NCBI RefSeq assembly: GCF_009817885.1
Contig: NZ_CP041764.1
Location: 62,001-126,000 of the forward strand
Source of the DNA: Serratia rhizosphaerae
GTDB lineage: Bacteria; Pseudomonadota; Gammaproteobacteria; Enterobacterales; Enterobacteriaceae
DNA: 64,000 nucleotides
Reading direction: 5' to 3'
Part shown: positions 1 to 8,163 of the stretch, piece after piece
Layout: every line of letters starts with the position of its first letter
How positions within the stretch are numbered: position 1 is the first letter of the stretch
Position numbers and translations under genes: made by a program
The notes under the pieces: generated by a model
Databases searched by the model: none
What the model saw: only the letters and a program-made list of their open reading frames with translations
Told to the model about the DNA's origin: nothing

Positions 1-189
1 AGTGATGTCGTCGCGCATATGCGGACCACTTGATGATTCGTCGTAACCCGCATGCTGCTGCATATCTTCCCGCACTGGCACCAGCGCGGCACGGCCGGCA
101 TCTCGCAAAATTTTGGTGGAAACATCACGTCCGAGCGCTTCAAGCTGACGCGCCAATTCATCCATACCGGTCACTTTGATACCAATCAT
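1..189 (-). CDS. HK97 gp10-like tail/head-tail completion protein (partial)
   Basis: Only the first 63 codons lie in the window; the gene runs off the left edge. The ATG at 189 overlaps the TGA of the preceding gene in an ATGA junction, which fixes the start. The peptide begins MIGIKVTGMDELARQLEAL and continues through an amphipathic helix and an alanine-rich stretch, the usual N-terminus of the HK97 gp10 family. That family acts at the head-tail interface or tail completion step. Its place directly after a DUF3168-type protein fits the standard HK97 order. The family call rests on the N-terminus and context only. Confidence 0.75.
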   Translation of the reverse strand, partial: MIGIKVTGMDELARQLEALGRDVSTKILRDAGRAALVPVREDMQQHAGYDESSSGPHMRDDIT

Positions 190-575
190 GTGGCGTCCTC
201 CGGGTAGCAGATGACGTAATCGCGCACCAGCCGGTACTGCACGCTGTTGTTTGTCAGCGTAGTGGCACCCTGCAACATCGTCCCGCGTGTCACAGTCTGA
301 ACCGGCCAGCGGCCTATATGGCCATGCTGAATGCTCTCCCAAGCGGTGCAAATGGCCTTATCCAGTTCGAGCAGGTGAGCATAATCGTCGATTACATACA
401 ACGTGACCTGAAAACGCCCCTGCACCAGTGCGGTGCTGGCCAGACCGGTATCAAATTTCGGATCAGTGATTTTCTGGTAGGTCACGCCCTCCTGTTCCGG
501 GTCAGGCAGCAACAGCGGGTAAGCAGGAAGGCTCGTCAGTGCCTCCAGTGCTGTTTTGATTTCATACTCGATCAT
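186..575 (-). CDS. DUF3168-type tail completion/terminator protein
   Basis: This 129-residue protein has the size and pattern of DUF3168 phage proteins, which cap the tail tube or join it to the connector. A helical N-terminus (MIEYEIKTALEAL) is followed by beta-strand segments with the LVRDYVICY end typical of the family. Its start overlaps the end of the head-closure gene and its stop overlaps the start of the gp10-like gene. It is therefore translationally coupled inside the late head-tail operon. The assignment is by order, length and general sequence character. Confidence 0.7.
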   Translation of the reverse strand: MIEYEIKTALEALTSLPAYPLLLPDPEQEGVTYQKITDPKFDTGLASTALVQGRFQVTLYVIDDYAHLLELDKAICTAWESIQHGHIGRWPVQTVTRGTMLQGATTLTNNSVQYRLVRDYVICYPEDAT

Positions 576-900
576 GGCGAATATCAGCCTCCGCCGTAAT
601 TAACAACCGGTCAGGCTGCGAACGGTCAGGCGCGCGAACGGTAAAGCTTCGCTGCTGAAAAATCACCTGCCAGTCAACGGTGACTTCTTCCCGAGGTCGC
701 AGCGTAAACAGCATGGTTTCCACCACCTGCCCCTGCTCACCGGTGCGGATCTTGCGGTTGGAAATCGGTTCTGCATCCGCCCAGACTTCAGCGACGAACT
801 CGAAAGATTTCACCGGTGCGCCTGTCTTATCATCGCGAATGGTGATAGGTCGAAGCAGACGAATGCGAAAACGCAGTTGACCTGCGCGTAATGATTTCAT
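562..900 (-). CDS. Phage head closure / head-tail adaptor protein
   Basis: The 112-residue product starts MKSLRAGQLRFRIRLLRP, the N-terminal pattern of the phage head-tail joining family (HK97 gp7 / SPP1 gp16 type). These are small beta-barrel proteins that close the connector channel after DNA packaging. Later segments (EVWADAEPIS, QVVETMLFTLR, WQVIFQQRSFTV) follow the same family layout. It overlaps both neighbours by a few bases, as expected in a packed head-tail operon. Function is inferred from family resemblance. Confidence 0.78.
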   Translation of the reverse strand: MKSLRAGQLRFRIRLLRPITIRDDKTGAPVKSFEFVAEVWADAEPISNRKIRTGEQGQVVETMLFTLRPREEVTVDWQVIFQQRSFTVRAPDRSQPDRLLITAEADIRHDRV

Positions 901-1223
901 AGCCCGTAAATCCGATAGGGTTGGAGTAAAGACTCGACAGCCAGAGGCAGCTTTGATGCAGATGCACCAACAACGGCAGCTTCGCGGTTAGCGTACCAGT
1001 GCCCGACGCAAAGCAGCATGGCGGTTCGTACATCGTCATCCAGCAAAAGGTGATCTTCATCGTCTTCGTAGCCAGGGTCTGACGCGCTGGCATAAAGTGT
1101 GCGGCGGGTATACATCTCAACATGTTTTTTCGCCGCACCGATATAGACGCCGATCAGGTTGTCATCCGCACTGAAATCAGGCTCCAGGCGGCAATGCTCT
1201 TTCACCAATTCCAGCTCTAACAT
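897..1223 (-). CDS. Head-tail connector (HK97 gp6-like) protein
   Basis: This 108-residue, mostly helical protein matches the gp6-like connector family. It opens MLELELVKEHCRLEPDFSADDNLIGVYIGAAKKHVE and has a later helix VRTAMLLCVGHWYANREA, the characteristic WYxNRE segment. In HK97 this protein forms the ring under the portal. It overlaps the next gene by four bases. The gene before it is the PEQ-repeat ORF, an unusual neighbour at this position. Confidence 0.8.
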   Translation of the reverse strand: MLELELVKEHCRLEPDFSADDNLIGVYIGAAKKHVEMYTRRTLYASASDPGYEDDEDHLLLDDDVRTAMLLCVGHWYANREAAVVGASASKLPLAVESLLQPYRIYGL

Positions 1224-1231
1224 GGCTCACC

Positions 1232-1507
1232 TTACTTTTTGGTTTTCTTAGCCGCTTCTGGCTGTTCCGGCTGCTCCGGCTGCTCCGGCTGCTCCGGCTG
1301 CTCCGGCTGCTCCGGCTGCTCCGGCTGCTCCGGCTGCTCCGGCTGCTCCGGCTGCTCCGGCTGCTCCGCAGGATTATCGTCATTCGCCTGCTCAGCGTAG
1401 CCTTTCTTGATCAGTTCACGACCGTGAAGCTCCTGCGTGTCGAAAAGCTCTCCGTCGTTGATCACCCGATAGCCGAATAAAATCGGCACCAGCGCTTTCA
1501 CTTTCAT
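1232..1507 (-). CDS. Small capsid-operon protein with PEQ repeat tail
   Basis: A 91-residue protein of unknown function. Residues 1-47 form a small conserved-looking domain (MKVKALVPILFGYRVINDGE). Residues 48-83 are twelve exact Glu-Gln-Pro repeats, and the tail is lysine-rich (AAKKTKK). Similar short proteins between the major capsid gene and gp6 occur in HK97-like operons, but usually without the repeat. The repeat is encoded by twelve 9-bp units and should be prone to length change. The acidic, proline-rich stretch should be extended and disordered. No catalytic motif is visible. Confidence 0.6.
   Translation of the reverse strand: MKVKALVPILFGYRVINDGELFDTQELHGRELIKKGYAEQANDDNPAEQPEQPEQPEQPEQPEQPEQPEQPEQPEQPEQPEQPEAAKKTKK
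1260..1367. repeat. Twelve tandem 9-bp units (ggctgctcc)
   Basis: The plus strand shows twelve uninterrupted copies of ggctgctcc, with one variant unit (ggctgttcc) at the left end. They encode the Glu-Gln-Pro repeat in the minus-strand reading frame. The unit length is a multiple of three, so gain or loss of units by slippage keeps the frame. The near identity of the units suggests recent expansion. Confidence 0.97.
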
Positions 1508-1552
1508 AGGGGTCTCCAGAAAGCGGCCCGAAGGCCGCGTGTTTTTTTGTGA

Positions 1553-2773
1553 TTAGCCTGCTGATGGTGGTGCAGGCGCGGTGAATGCGCCGGTAACGAA
1601 GGCCTCAGGACGTTTAACAGCCAGTGCCACTCGTTCCTCGCAACGAATCGAGATCATGTTTTTCTCGAAGTCGTCGGCGTTTTCGGTACTGATCACCACG
1701 TTGGCTTCTTCACGATCGAAGAGCTGCGCGCCGGCGCTGAATGCCCCGGTCAGGAATTTGCCCAAGAATGCTGCGGATTCTGTTGCAACAACAGGCAGCC
1801 CCCACAACGTCGGGCCGGTGAGCGCAGATGGATTGGCCAGGATGTAACGTCCCAGCGTATCCTTGGTCAGCTCAATCTTGGCCCAGTCGGTAAAGTGCAG
1901 CACATGACCGGTTGCCGGGAAGCGCGCAAGTTGAGCCTGCAGCATCGCCAGGCGAAGATCATCAATGCCGTTTTGCATCGCTACTTCAAACGCCGGCGTG
2001 TACTTCGATGCCTGCGGCATAATGCCTTCCAGATGAGCACCAGTGCCATCACCGAACAGAATTTCCTGTTCTTCGACATACTTCAGGCCGTAGCGCATTT
2101 CTGCATCCACCGTTGATTGCAGCTGCGCGAAGTCATCCAAAATCTGCTTGGAGGCTTTGAACATGTGCGCCAATGTGCGTACCGGCGTGATTTTTTCCGC
2201 GAACTGAATATCGCTGTATGGCTTTGCGGTATTTTCAGGTACGGCAGCGGCCTTGTTGGTAAATCCGGTTTGTTGCACCCAATAAATGGTGCTGCTACCG
2301 GTGGTACCCGGCGCGATCAAATCACGAATAAACAGGCGTTGTTTCGGTGCAGTATCGATACCCGGCAGGCGTTGCGGCGCCACAATCTGCCCAGGCACAT
2401 CGGTAGAAATCAGTGTGGCGTTGACTGGGATACTCAAGCGCTGGTTGCCCTGAATACCGGATGCGAAGTCTTTCAGCGCAGCGGCCGAAATCACCTGTTG
2501 ACCTACAGACTGAACAACTTCAGCGGCCCGATTCAGTGGCATCTGCGCCACGTGCTGCTCCAGTTCACCCAGTGCGGCCTTCAGGGTTTTCTCTGCCGCT
2601 TTCATGGCGTTCAGTTCAGTCGCCATTTTATCAACAGCGTCCTTGGTCTCTGCGGACAGCTCACCGGACTTTTTCGCTTCTTTCAGCGCATCCTCTGCCT
2701 TGGCGTTAAATTTGCTGGTTGCATCTTCGATCGATGCGGTGACTTTCTTCAGGATCTCATTAACTTCAGACAT
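1553..2773 (-). CDS. Major capsid protein, HK97 fold
   Basis: The 406-residue protein has two parts. Residues 1 to about 105 are a charged, helical region rich in Ala, Lys and Glu. This matches the delta (scaffolding) domain that HK97-type capsid proteins carry and that the maturation protease removes. The rest has the HK97 coat pattern: a QRLPGIDTAPKQRLFIRDLI segment, repeated glycine/threonine loops, DWAKIELTKDTLGRYI and RCEERVALAVKRPEAFV near the C-terminus. It lies directly after the ClpP-like protease gene in the usual order. The ATG is preceded by a GGAG-like ribosome site. Confidence 0.92.
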   Translation of the reverse strand: MSEVNEILKKVTASIEDATSKFNAKAEDALKEAKKSGELSAETKDAVDKMATELNAMKAAEKTLKAALGELEQHVAQMPLNRAAEVVQSVGQQVISAAALKDFASGIQGNQRLSIPVNATLISTDVPGQIVAPQRLPGIDTAPKQRLFIRDLIAPGTTGSSTIYWVQQTGFTNKAAAVPENTAKPYSDIQFAEKITPVRTLAHMFKASKQILDDFAQLQSTVDAEMRYGLKYVEEQEILFGDGTGAHLEGIMPQASKYTPAFEVAMQNGIDDLRLAMLQAQLARFPATGHVLHFTDWAKIELTKDTLGRYILANPSALTGPTLWGLPVVATESAAFLGKFLTGAFSAGAQLFDREEANVVISTENADDFEKNMISIRCEERVALAVKRPEAFVTGAFTAPAPPSAG

Positions 2774-2788
2774 AATTTCTCCAAATAA

Positions 2789-3640
2789 TTAGCACGCCGC
2801 GCACAGCCCGCTCAATGCGGCGTCCAGCTTGGCAAGGATTTCAGGTGATGGTTCGGTAGCGCTCGGCGTACCAGTTGGATCGGTAACAGCGCCTGGCGTG
2901 TTACCCGTTAAAGATTTCAGTAGTTTTCGTCGTTCTGACCGTGGGGTGTTGGTTTTGGCCAGTAGGGAATCCAGTTTGCGCAACGCTGCAGCTGGTGAAT
3001 CATCATCACCCGCAACCGCATCAGACGACAGCAGACTGTCGGCCAGCCCCTTCTCTATGGCGTCACTGCCGCCAATGTAGGTCTCGCCGTCCATCATTTG
3101 CTTGATGGTGTCGCTGTCGAGGCCGGAACGGGCAGCATAAATATCAGCCATGGCGTTATCGAATGGCTCCAGGTATTCAGCCATTGATGCAAAGTCGTGG
3201 CGATTACCAAGCGCCACCACCCAACAGTTATGGATCATCAGAAAAGCACCGCGGCCGATTTGAATCTCGTCACCGGCCATCGCAATGATTGAGGCCGCAC
3301 TGGCAGCCAGTCCCAGCACCTTCACGGTCACTTTGCCCTGGTACTCTCGCAACAGGTTGTAAATCGCCAGCCCCTCAAACATGTCACCGCCAGGCGAGTT
3401 AATGTTTACGGTCACATCAGCACCATTCATCGAACGTAGCGCGCCGGCGATACGCTTAACTGAAACGCCTTCGCCCCAGTAGTCCTGGCCAATCACGTCG
3501 AATACCGAAATGGAATTATCGTCAGATGCGGCAGCTTTCAGCCCACCATTCCAGCGTTCCAAGGCCGATGGTAGCGGCTCGCAGGTTACACCCGCGCAGG
3601 GGCGCCCCGCCGGCGCCGCCGGAAGTTGTTTTTTTGTCAT
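2789..3640 (-). CDS. Prohead maturation protease, ClpP-like (S14)
   Basis: This 283-residue protein cuts capsid delta domains during prohead maturation. Visible ClpP-fold features are NSPGGDMFEGLAIYNLL (residues 81-97), the nucleophile segment GLAASAAS with candidate Ser114, and MIHN with candidate His137. The N-terminal extension of about 40 residues and the C-terminal low-complexity tail (PGAVTDPTGTPSATEPSPE) are typical additions in phage members. It sits between portal and capsid genes, as in other HK97-like modules. Confidence 0.92.
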   Translation of the reverse strand: MTKKQLPAAPAGRPCAGVTCEPLPSALERWNGGLKAAASDDNSISVFDVIGQDYWGEGVSVKRIAGALRSMNGADVTVNINSPGGDMFEGLAIYNLLREYQGKVTVKVLGLAASAASIIAMAGDEIQIGRGAFLMIHNCWVVALGNRHDFASMAEYLEPFDNAMADIYAARSGLDSDTIKQMMDGETYIGGSDAIEKGLADSLLSSDAVAGDDDSPAAALRKLDSLLAKTNTPRSERRKLLKSLTGNTPGAVTDPTGTPSATEPSPEILAKLDAALSGLCAAC

Positions 3641-3651
3641 GGGTGTTGCTC

Positions 3652-4956
3652 CTACGCTGCTTTCTTCAGCGGTGACTGTTCTTCAGGAATGTCGGGGAAT
3701 AGATAGTTATGAAGCCGGGTAATATTGGCTGCCTGAGCACCAAGGTTGTTCTGCTTCAGATCTTCAAGCGGAGTCAGGTTTAGTTGCACGGTATAAATTT
3801 CACCGCCAGGAATTGGCGGCAGATTCTCAAGCCGGCGAACATCATTGCGGCTCATCCAGCCATTTTGCAGCGCCGTTGTGTAATACGCCGCTCGGCCAAC
3901 GCTGTCAGCTCGCAACAATCCTTCAACAGAGAACTCAGCAAAGTAATCTTCATCGCTATCGAGAAGACAACGGGCAATTTCTTGCTCGATATTAACCAGC
4001 AACGGACGGAGCGTATTGGTCAGAAAAATCAGGTTCATTCCTTCAACGCTTGATGCCCAACTGCTTTGCTTCGTCACATGCCCGACCATAAACGGGGGCA
4101 CACGAAACCATCGGCAGATCTCCTCAATGCTAAAAGCTCGGCTCTCCAGCATCTGTGCATCTTCAGGGTTCATCGTGACATTCTGGTACGATAAGTCTCC
4201 CTCCAGCACCATCATTTTCCCGGCATTTTTCGAACCGGCAAACGCAGCCAAATACTTGCGCAGACGTTCCCGCTGCTCTTTGTTAAGTGCAGTTTTCGAA
4301 CTGAGGTATCCAGAACTTTGCAAGCCATTTTCGAAGATCTTTGCTGCTGACTCATCCACGGCCATCGCAGTGCCAAACACATCACGCCCGGAACTCAGCG
4401 GCATCATGCCGCAAACGCCATCCAGGCCAAATCCGCGAATGTGCATCATCCTTTCTACCGGTATCACTCGCTCCTTGCTGTTCTCGGTGTAGGTGTATTG
4501 CAAACGGCCGGTATCGAGGCGTTTTACTACCATGTTTTGCGGCAGCAGTGGATCGAGCGCCACCAGCTTTCTGCCAATCATTTTTTTCTCAATGAAGGCA
4601 TTTCCCCGCAAACAGATGCTGGCCACAACCATCAGCATAAACCGCGACGGTGTCATTTCTAAATTCGGGCGCCGGCAAAGTACCTGGTATGCCGGGTGAT
4701 CCTGAGCCAGCTTGCGTGAACCATCCTCCTCGCGGCGATACACCTTCAACGGAAGCGTAGAAACGGACTCACTGAGTAACCGAATACAGGCCCAGACTGC
4801 AGAAAGTTGCATGGCCTTATCAGCTGTTACGACCTTGCCGCTACTGCTGGTGCCAAACCACTCCTGCCAGAAGGTCCCCGTAGTGAGACTGATCGGGACA
4901 CCCAGCCAATTTAAAAGGGCGCTCTTTACGCGCCCTGGTTGTTTGTTCTTTCCCAT
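3652..4956 (-). CDS. Portal protein, HK97 family
   Basis: The 434-residue product forms the dodecameric ring through which DNA enters the head. Family signatures include AMQLSAVWACIRLLSESVSTLPLKVYRR near residues 47-74, ILRPLL-type helices (FLTNTLRPLLVNIEQEI) and the C-terminal NDVRRLENLPPIPGGEIY segment. The length is normal for the family. The start overlaps the last base of the terminase large subunit gene, and the protease gene follows directly. The lysine-rich N-terminus (MGKNKQPGRVK) suits a DNA-contacting protein. Confidence 0.94.
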   Translation of the reverse strand: MGKNKQPGRVKSALLNWLGVPISLTTGTFWQEWFGTSSSGKVVTADKAMQLSAVWACIRLLSESVSTLPLKVYRREEDGSRKLAQDHPAYQVLCRRPNLEMTPSRFMLMVVASICLRGNAFIEKKMIGRKLVALDPLLPQNMVVKRLDTGRLQYTYTENSKERVIPVERMMHIRGFGLDGVCGMMPLSSGRDVFGTAMAVDESAAKIFENGLQSSGYLSSKTALNKEQRERLRKYLAAFAGSKNAGKMMVLEGDLSYQNVTMNPEDAQMLESRAFSIEEICRWFRVPPFMVGHVTKQSSWASSVEGMNLIFLTNTLRPLLVNIEQEIARCLLDSDEDYFAEFSVEGLLRADSVGRAAYYTTALQNGWMSRNDVRRLENLPPIPGGEIYTVQLNLTPLEDLKQNNLGAQAANITRLHNYLFPDIPEEQSPLKKAA

Positions 4957-6698
4957 CAGATACCCACCATGATCGGATCATCAAAAAAGCCATCTAAATC
5001 GCCGTCATCCGGCTCGTAATCTTCCGCAGCGCCAATCGCCATCGCTGATGCAACAACACCATCTATTCGCCCGGTACTTTTCCGCTTGGCGAAGATCCGG
5101 TTTTCCTTCTGGTCAGCCTCAGTGACTGCAGACGCTGCATTCCAGCGCAGGCATGGATTGGTTTTAATAATGATTTCACCGTCATCCAGACTTTGTTCGA
5201 ACAACTCGATAGAGTGCGGCATCCACAGCCCAGACTCCTGGGCCTTGTAATACCCTTGCCCATGCGGAACTAACGGCACACTTACGCTCGCCTGATCAAG
5301 CTCAGGCTCAAGGTACTTAATCCGGTACTGGTCAAAGGCGATCGCGACAATATGAAAGAGATTCGACAAATCAGCTATACGCTCGGCAACAAACCCATAC
5401 TTCACCGCCTTGCCGGGCGGCGCATGAATAAAACCACCACGCAGCCAGGCGTCATAAGGAACCCGGTCTGTTTTGGCCCGCTCAGCCAACGTATCACCAG
5501 GGGTCCAAAACTCCACCAGCAACTTACGTTGTTTGGGAAAGAACAGCGCAAGCGCCGTCAAGTCCCTTGAGCCGGAAAGGTCAAGGCCACCAAAGCATTC
5601 CTCACCACGTAGCTCTTCAATATCGAAATCGTCTTCGCAGCCCATCCACACATCACTGCTCATCCATGGGTTATCAGCATCAACCCACTGGCAGAAATTC
5701 AGCCTACGAACAATGCTCTCTTTCGACGGCATGCCGCGTGCCTGGGTGACCTGTTCACGCAGGTATCGCTCAGTGAAGGTATGCCCCAGTGACGGGTTGG
5801 CCTTTTTCCAACATGATTCATCCTTGAAAGGATCCTCCCCCTCATCTAGTGAGCAGATGAAGGAGAAAAAGCTATCATCTTCGATAGAGCCTTCGGCAAC
5901 TTTTCGCCCGTACTCGTGGTAGTCGTAGCAGACACTGGTTTTATCGTGGCCGCTGTTTGTGATCATGAAAATCAGCGCCTGCCGACGGCCTTTCGTGCCG
6001 GCGCGCATCATCTCCACGACCTGGTTATTTTTATGTTCGTGAATTTCGTCAATCAGTGCGCAGTGCGGGCGCGGGCCAGACTGACCATCATCAGAACTGA
6101 TTGGCCGGAAAAAAGAGCCTGTCTGCAAAAAAGCCAGGTTCCACTCTTTTCCGGCGCCGCCGGATTTATTAATCCGCTGCGCCAGTGCCGGTGACTGATC
6201 CACCATCGCTACAGCATCACGGAACAGGATCATGGCCTGGTCTTTTTTAGTGGCGGCTGCATACACTTCTGCGCGAGGCTCTTTATCAGCGACCAGACAG
6301 TACAGGGCGATGCCTGCAGCCAAAGGTGATTTACCGGAGCCTTTCCCGGACTCGACATAAATCATGCGATACCGGCGATAATCATCCGTGTTTTTCCAGC
6401 CGAATATAGAGCCGACAATGAAACACTGCCACGGCAACAGATTGAAGGGCTTTCCTTCGTGCTCACCGCCATTAAGTTTCAGAACCTTTGCGAAAAAGTC
6501 GATGGCGCGCTGAGCGGCAGCTACATCCCAGACCAGCCCACGTGCATGGCAGGATTCAAGATCCTTTAGATGACGCTTACAGGAGTTTCGAATATCGGGC
6601 CCGGCAATTTCCTTGCCTGACTCAACGTCCATAGCATATTGCGTGGCCGGGTCAACCGAAGAACTGGTTGAGCGGGTCCTCTTCTTTTTCTCCACCAT
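4956..6698 (-). CDS. Terminase large subunit
   Basis: A 580-residue packaging ATPase and nuclease. The Walker A motif ESGKGSGKS is at residues 116-124. Walker B is CALIDEIHEH near 213-222, with the acidic pair D217/E218. The C-terminal RNase H-like nuclease begins with GLDLSGSRD at 371-379. These are the hallmarks of HK97-type TerL proteins paired with P27-family small subunits. The ATG at 6698 overlaps the small subunit gene by 47 bases, so the two are coupled. Confidence 0.95.
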   Translation of the reverse strand: MVEKKKRTRSTSSSVDPATQYAMDVESGKEIAGPDIRNSCKRHLKDLESCHARGLVWDVAAAQRAIDFFAKVLKLNGGEHEGKPFNLLPWQCFIVGSIFGWKNTDDYRRYRMIYVESGKGSGKSPLAAGIALYCLVADKEPRAEVYAAATKKDQAMILFRDAVAMVDQSPALAQRINKSGGAGKEWNLAFLQTGSFFRPISSDDGQSGPRPHCALIDEIHEHKNNQVVEMMRAGTKGRRQALIFMITNSGHDKTSVCYDYHEYGRKVAEGSIEDDSFFSFICSLDEGEDPFKDESCWKKANPSLGHTFTERYLREQVTQARGMPSKESIVRRLNFCQWVDADNPWMSSDVWMGCEDDFDIEELRGEECFGGLDLSGSRDLTALALFFPKQRKLLVEFWTPGDTLAERAKTDRVPYDAWLRGGFIHAPPGKAVKYGFVAERIADLSNLFHIVAIAFDQYRIKYLEPELDQASVSVPLVPHGQGYYKAQESGLWMPHSIELFEQSLDDGEIIIKTNPCLRWNAASAVTEADQKENRIFAKRKSTGRIDGVVASAMAIGAAEDYEPDDGDLDGFFDDPIMVGI

Positions 6699-7116
6699 CT
6701 ACTTTCACCTTTGACCTGGCAGCTGGCGTCAGGCCAAATTCCACCAAATAACTTTTAAAACGACGATCGGCATCTGCCAGCATGGAAACCGCCGGGTTAG
6801 CTTTAATCAAAAAGCCCCCTTCGGTCTGAACCGTATAGGTTCGCCCTTCATCAGCGATCGTGTTTCTTAGCTGCAGAATGTCGGCGTAGATATCGCACAG
6901 GCGTTCAAGCGCGAACGTATCCGCGACGGTCAGAACCCCCATGCCATCCAGTAGAACCGTCATCTTCCCCCATGCCGTCTTCCCCCAATCTGTCAGGTGC
7001 GAAGGTGGGCTGGGAATTTCTCTCGCTGGCTGTGGTTCTTTGTCGTTAAGTTTTCGTTTGCCCGGGTTACCGGTGACCACCTTTAGATGGGTCGGTTTCG
7101 GGCGTCGTCCTGCCAT
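6652..7116 (-). CDS. Terminase small subunit, P27 family
   Basis: The 154-residue protein begins MAGRRPKPTHLKVVTGNPGKRKLN, the defining N-terminus of the P27-type small terminase family. This subunit recognises the packaging site and recruits TerL. A helical middle (FALERLCDIYADILQLRNTI) and the segment FGLTPAARSKV near the C-terminus also fit. It is preceded by an HNH nuclease gene, an arrangement typical of cos-type phages of this group. Confidence 0.93.
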   Translation of the reverse strand: MAGRRPKPTHLKVVTGNPGKRKLNDKEPQPAREIPSPPSHLTDWGKTAWGKMTVLLDGMGVLTVADTFALERLCDIYADILQLRNTIADEGRTYTVQTEGGFLIKANPAVSMLADADRRFKSYLVEFGLTPAARSKVKVDGGEKEEDPLNQFFG

Positions 7117-7204
7117 CGGAACCTCCCAGAAAAAAACTTTTCATTTCGCGGTTGTGCACAGAAAGCACCGGCTGCGGTCTTTAAGGTCGAGAGGGCTGAG
7201 CTTT

Positions 7205-7240
7205 TAACCCGCCCCTCCCCGTGGCCTCCAGGCGCCGACC
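7205..7240. other. GC-rich tract between HNH and terS, candidate packaging (cos) region
   Basis: The 124-bp gap between the HNH stop and terS contains a strongly skewed tract, cccgcccctccccg, beside gcgccgacc. In HK97-like phages with an HNH protein next to a P27 small terminase, the cos cleavage site usually lies close to this position. The sequence alone does not show the cut positions, so this is a location guess. Confidence 0.25.
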
Positions 7241-7570
7241 TCATCGGTTCCAGTGCGATTCAGGGTCAAGAGGGAGACCATCGACTGAGCACCCAATAAT
7301 CTTCCCTGTTTTCTCCATGCGCTGCTTTGTTGAGTCATGGTGTGGCTTGCACAGCCCCTGCCAATTCTTACGGCTCCAGAACAGATGCTGAGCCTTCTTC
7401 ATCTCTTCTGCTGTCTTTGCATCTTTCATGCGGTGCGGAACGATATGGTCAACGACCGTTGCCGGTTCTAATCGCCCCATCGCCTTGCACATGACACACA
7501 GAGGATTAGCCCGAAGAAACACAAGCCGTTCAGCCTGCCATTTGCTGCCGTAGGGTTTCTTGTTGCTCAT
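7241..7570 (-). CDS. HNH endonuclease (terminase-associated)
   Basis: A 109-residue HNH nuclease. The core reads VVDHIVPHR (Asp41, His42, His46), a middle Asn69 (SRKNWQGLC) and CKPHHDS with His77/His78. The zinc-knuckle cysteines are Cys25-x2-Cys28 and Cys74. HK97 gp74-type proteins of this design work with terminase during specific DNA cleavage at packaging. Its position next to terS agrees. The short size excludes a group I intron homing enzyme with extra domains. Confidence 0.9.
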   Translation of the reverse strand: MSNKKPYGSKWQAERLVFLRANPLCVMCKAMGRLEPATVVDHIVPHRMKDAKTAEEMKKAQHLFWSRKNWQGLCKPHHDSTKQRMEKTGKIIGCSVDGLPLDPESHWNR

Positions 7571-7721
7571 GCTCGCCTCAAGGAAAAAGCCACCATCCTG
7601 CCAATGCGCTGGGTGCGCGGTGGGGGCCGGTGATGACTTTGGTTATCTTGCATTACACAGCAGCCTCAGAAGGCAACTCTGCAATGGACGATTTGGTGCA
7701 ATAAAACGCAGGGAGAGGGCA

Positions 7722-7757
7722 ATGAGTTCCACAATAGAACACGCACTATTTGATTAG
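7722..7757 (+). CDS. Possible 11-codon leader ORF upstream of the small peptide
   Basis: An ATG preceded by gggagagggca opens an 11-residue ORF (MSSTIEHALFD) ending in TAG. It lies 46 bases before the start of the 37-residue peptide at 7804. Short leader ORFs that gate translation precede several type I toxin genes. No conservation test was possible, so the assignment is speculative. Confidence 0.25.
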   Translation: MSSTIEHALFD

Positions 7758-7803
7758 TTACCGTATATAGCAAGACAACGAACTAACCGACCAAGGAGAC
7801 TTT

Positions 7804-7917
7804 ATGGATTATTCACCCGAATTTTTTAACGCTCTTACATCTCTCTTCAAACTCTTAGCCGAACTGGCAAAAATCGTACTTCACTGTCTACGCCACAAAC
7901 GCCCCCTCAAGAAATAA
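7804..7917 (+). CDS. 37-residue amphipathic peptide, type I toxin-like
   Basis: An ATG with a strong ribosome site (aaggagacttt) opens a 37-codon ORF. The peptide is MDYSPEFFNALTSLFKLLAE followed by a hydrophobic stretch and the basic end RHKRPLKK. An amphipathic or membrane-seeking helix with a Lys/Arg-rich tail is the general design of type I toxins such as the TisB or ZorO groups. I see no direct sequence match to a named family. It is on the plus strand, opposite to the lysis and packaging genes, in a 590-bp interval otherwise without genes. It could instead be a small membrane regulator. Confidence 0.4.
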   Translation: MDYSPEFFNALTSLFKLLAELAKIVLHCLRHKRPLKK

Positions 7918-8163
7918 TTACAGATCTACACCACACTTTCGCAGTGGCCGCGCTCATGCCCTTGAGTTCGTCACCCCAGTTCGTCTCTGCTCCCCGTTGG
8001 CTCTAACCAGCGCGTGATTGGCTGTCACGCGGCGACACCGGTGCCTCTTTTCATATTAACCCTCACCAGATGCAAAGCTGGCTCTCTACGCGGAGACTCG
8101 GGCGCAGGTCATAACCCTGCGATTGCCGCCTTTCGGCTGCTGCGGTCTGACCGCGTTAATGCT
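7918..8163. other. Interval between small peptide ORF and Rz, no gene seen
   Basis: About 245 bases with several GC-rich inverted segments but no ORF with a ribosome site and no tRNA-like cloverleaf. It lies downstream of Rz on the lysis strand and downstream of the small peptide on the other strand. It may hold an antisense RNA for that peptide, but no promoter was recognised with confidence. Confidence 0.4.

Noticed and set aside
1260..1367. Tandem repeat as a CRISPR or intergenic repeat
   Set aside because: It is a 9-bp coding minisatellite without spacers.
7918..8163. Possible tRNA or structured RNA in the interval beside Rz
   Set aside because: Short GC-rich hairpins occur, but no cloverleaf with a T-arm GTTCGA-like loop and CCA-end could be drawn.
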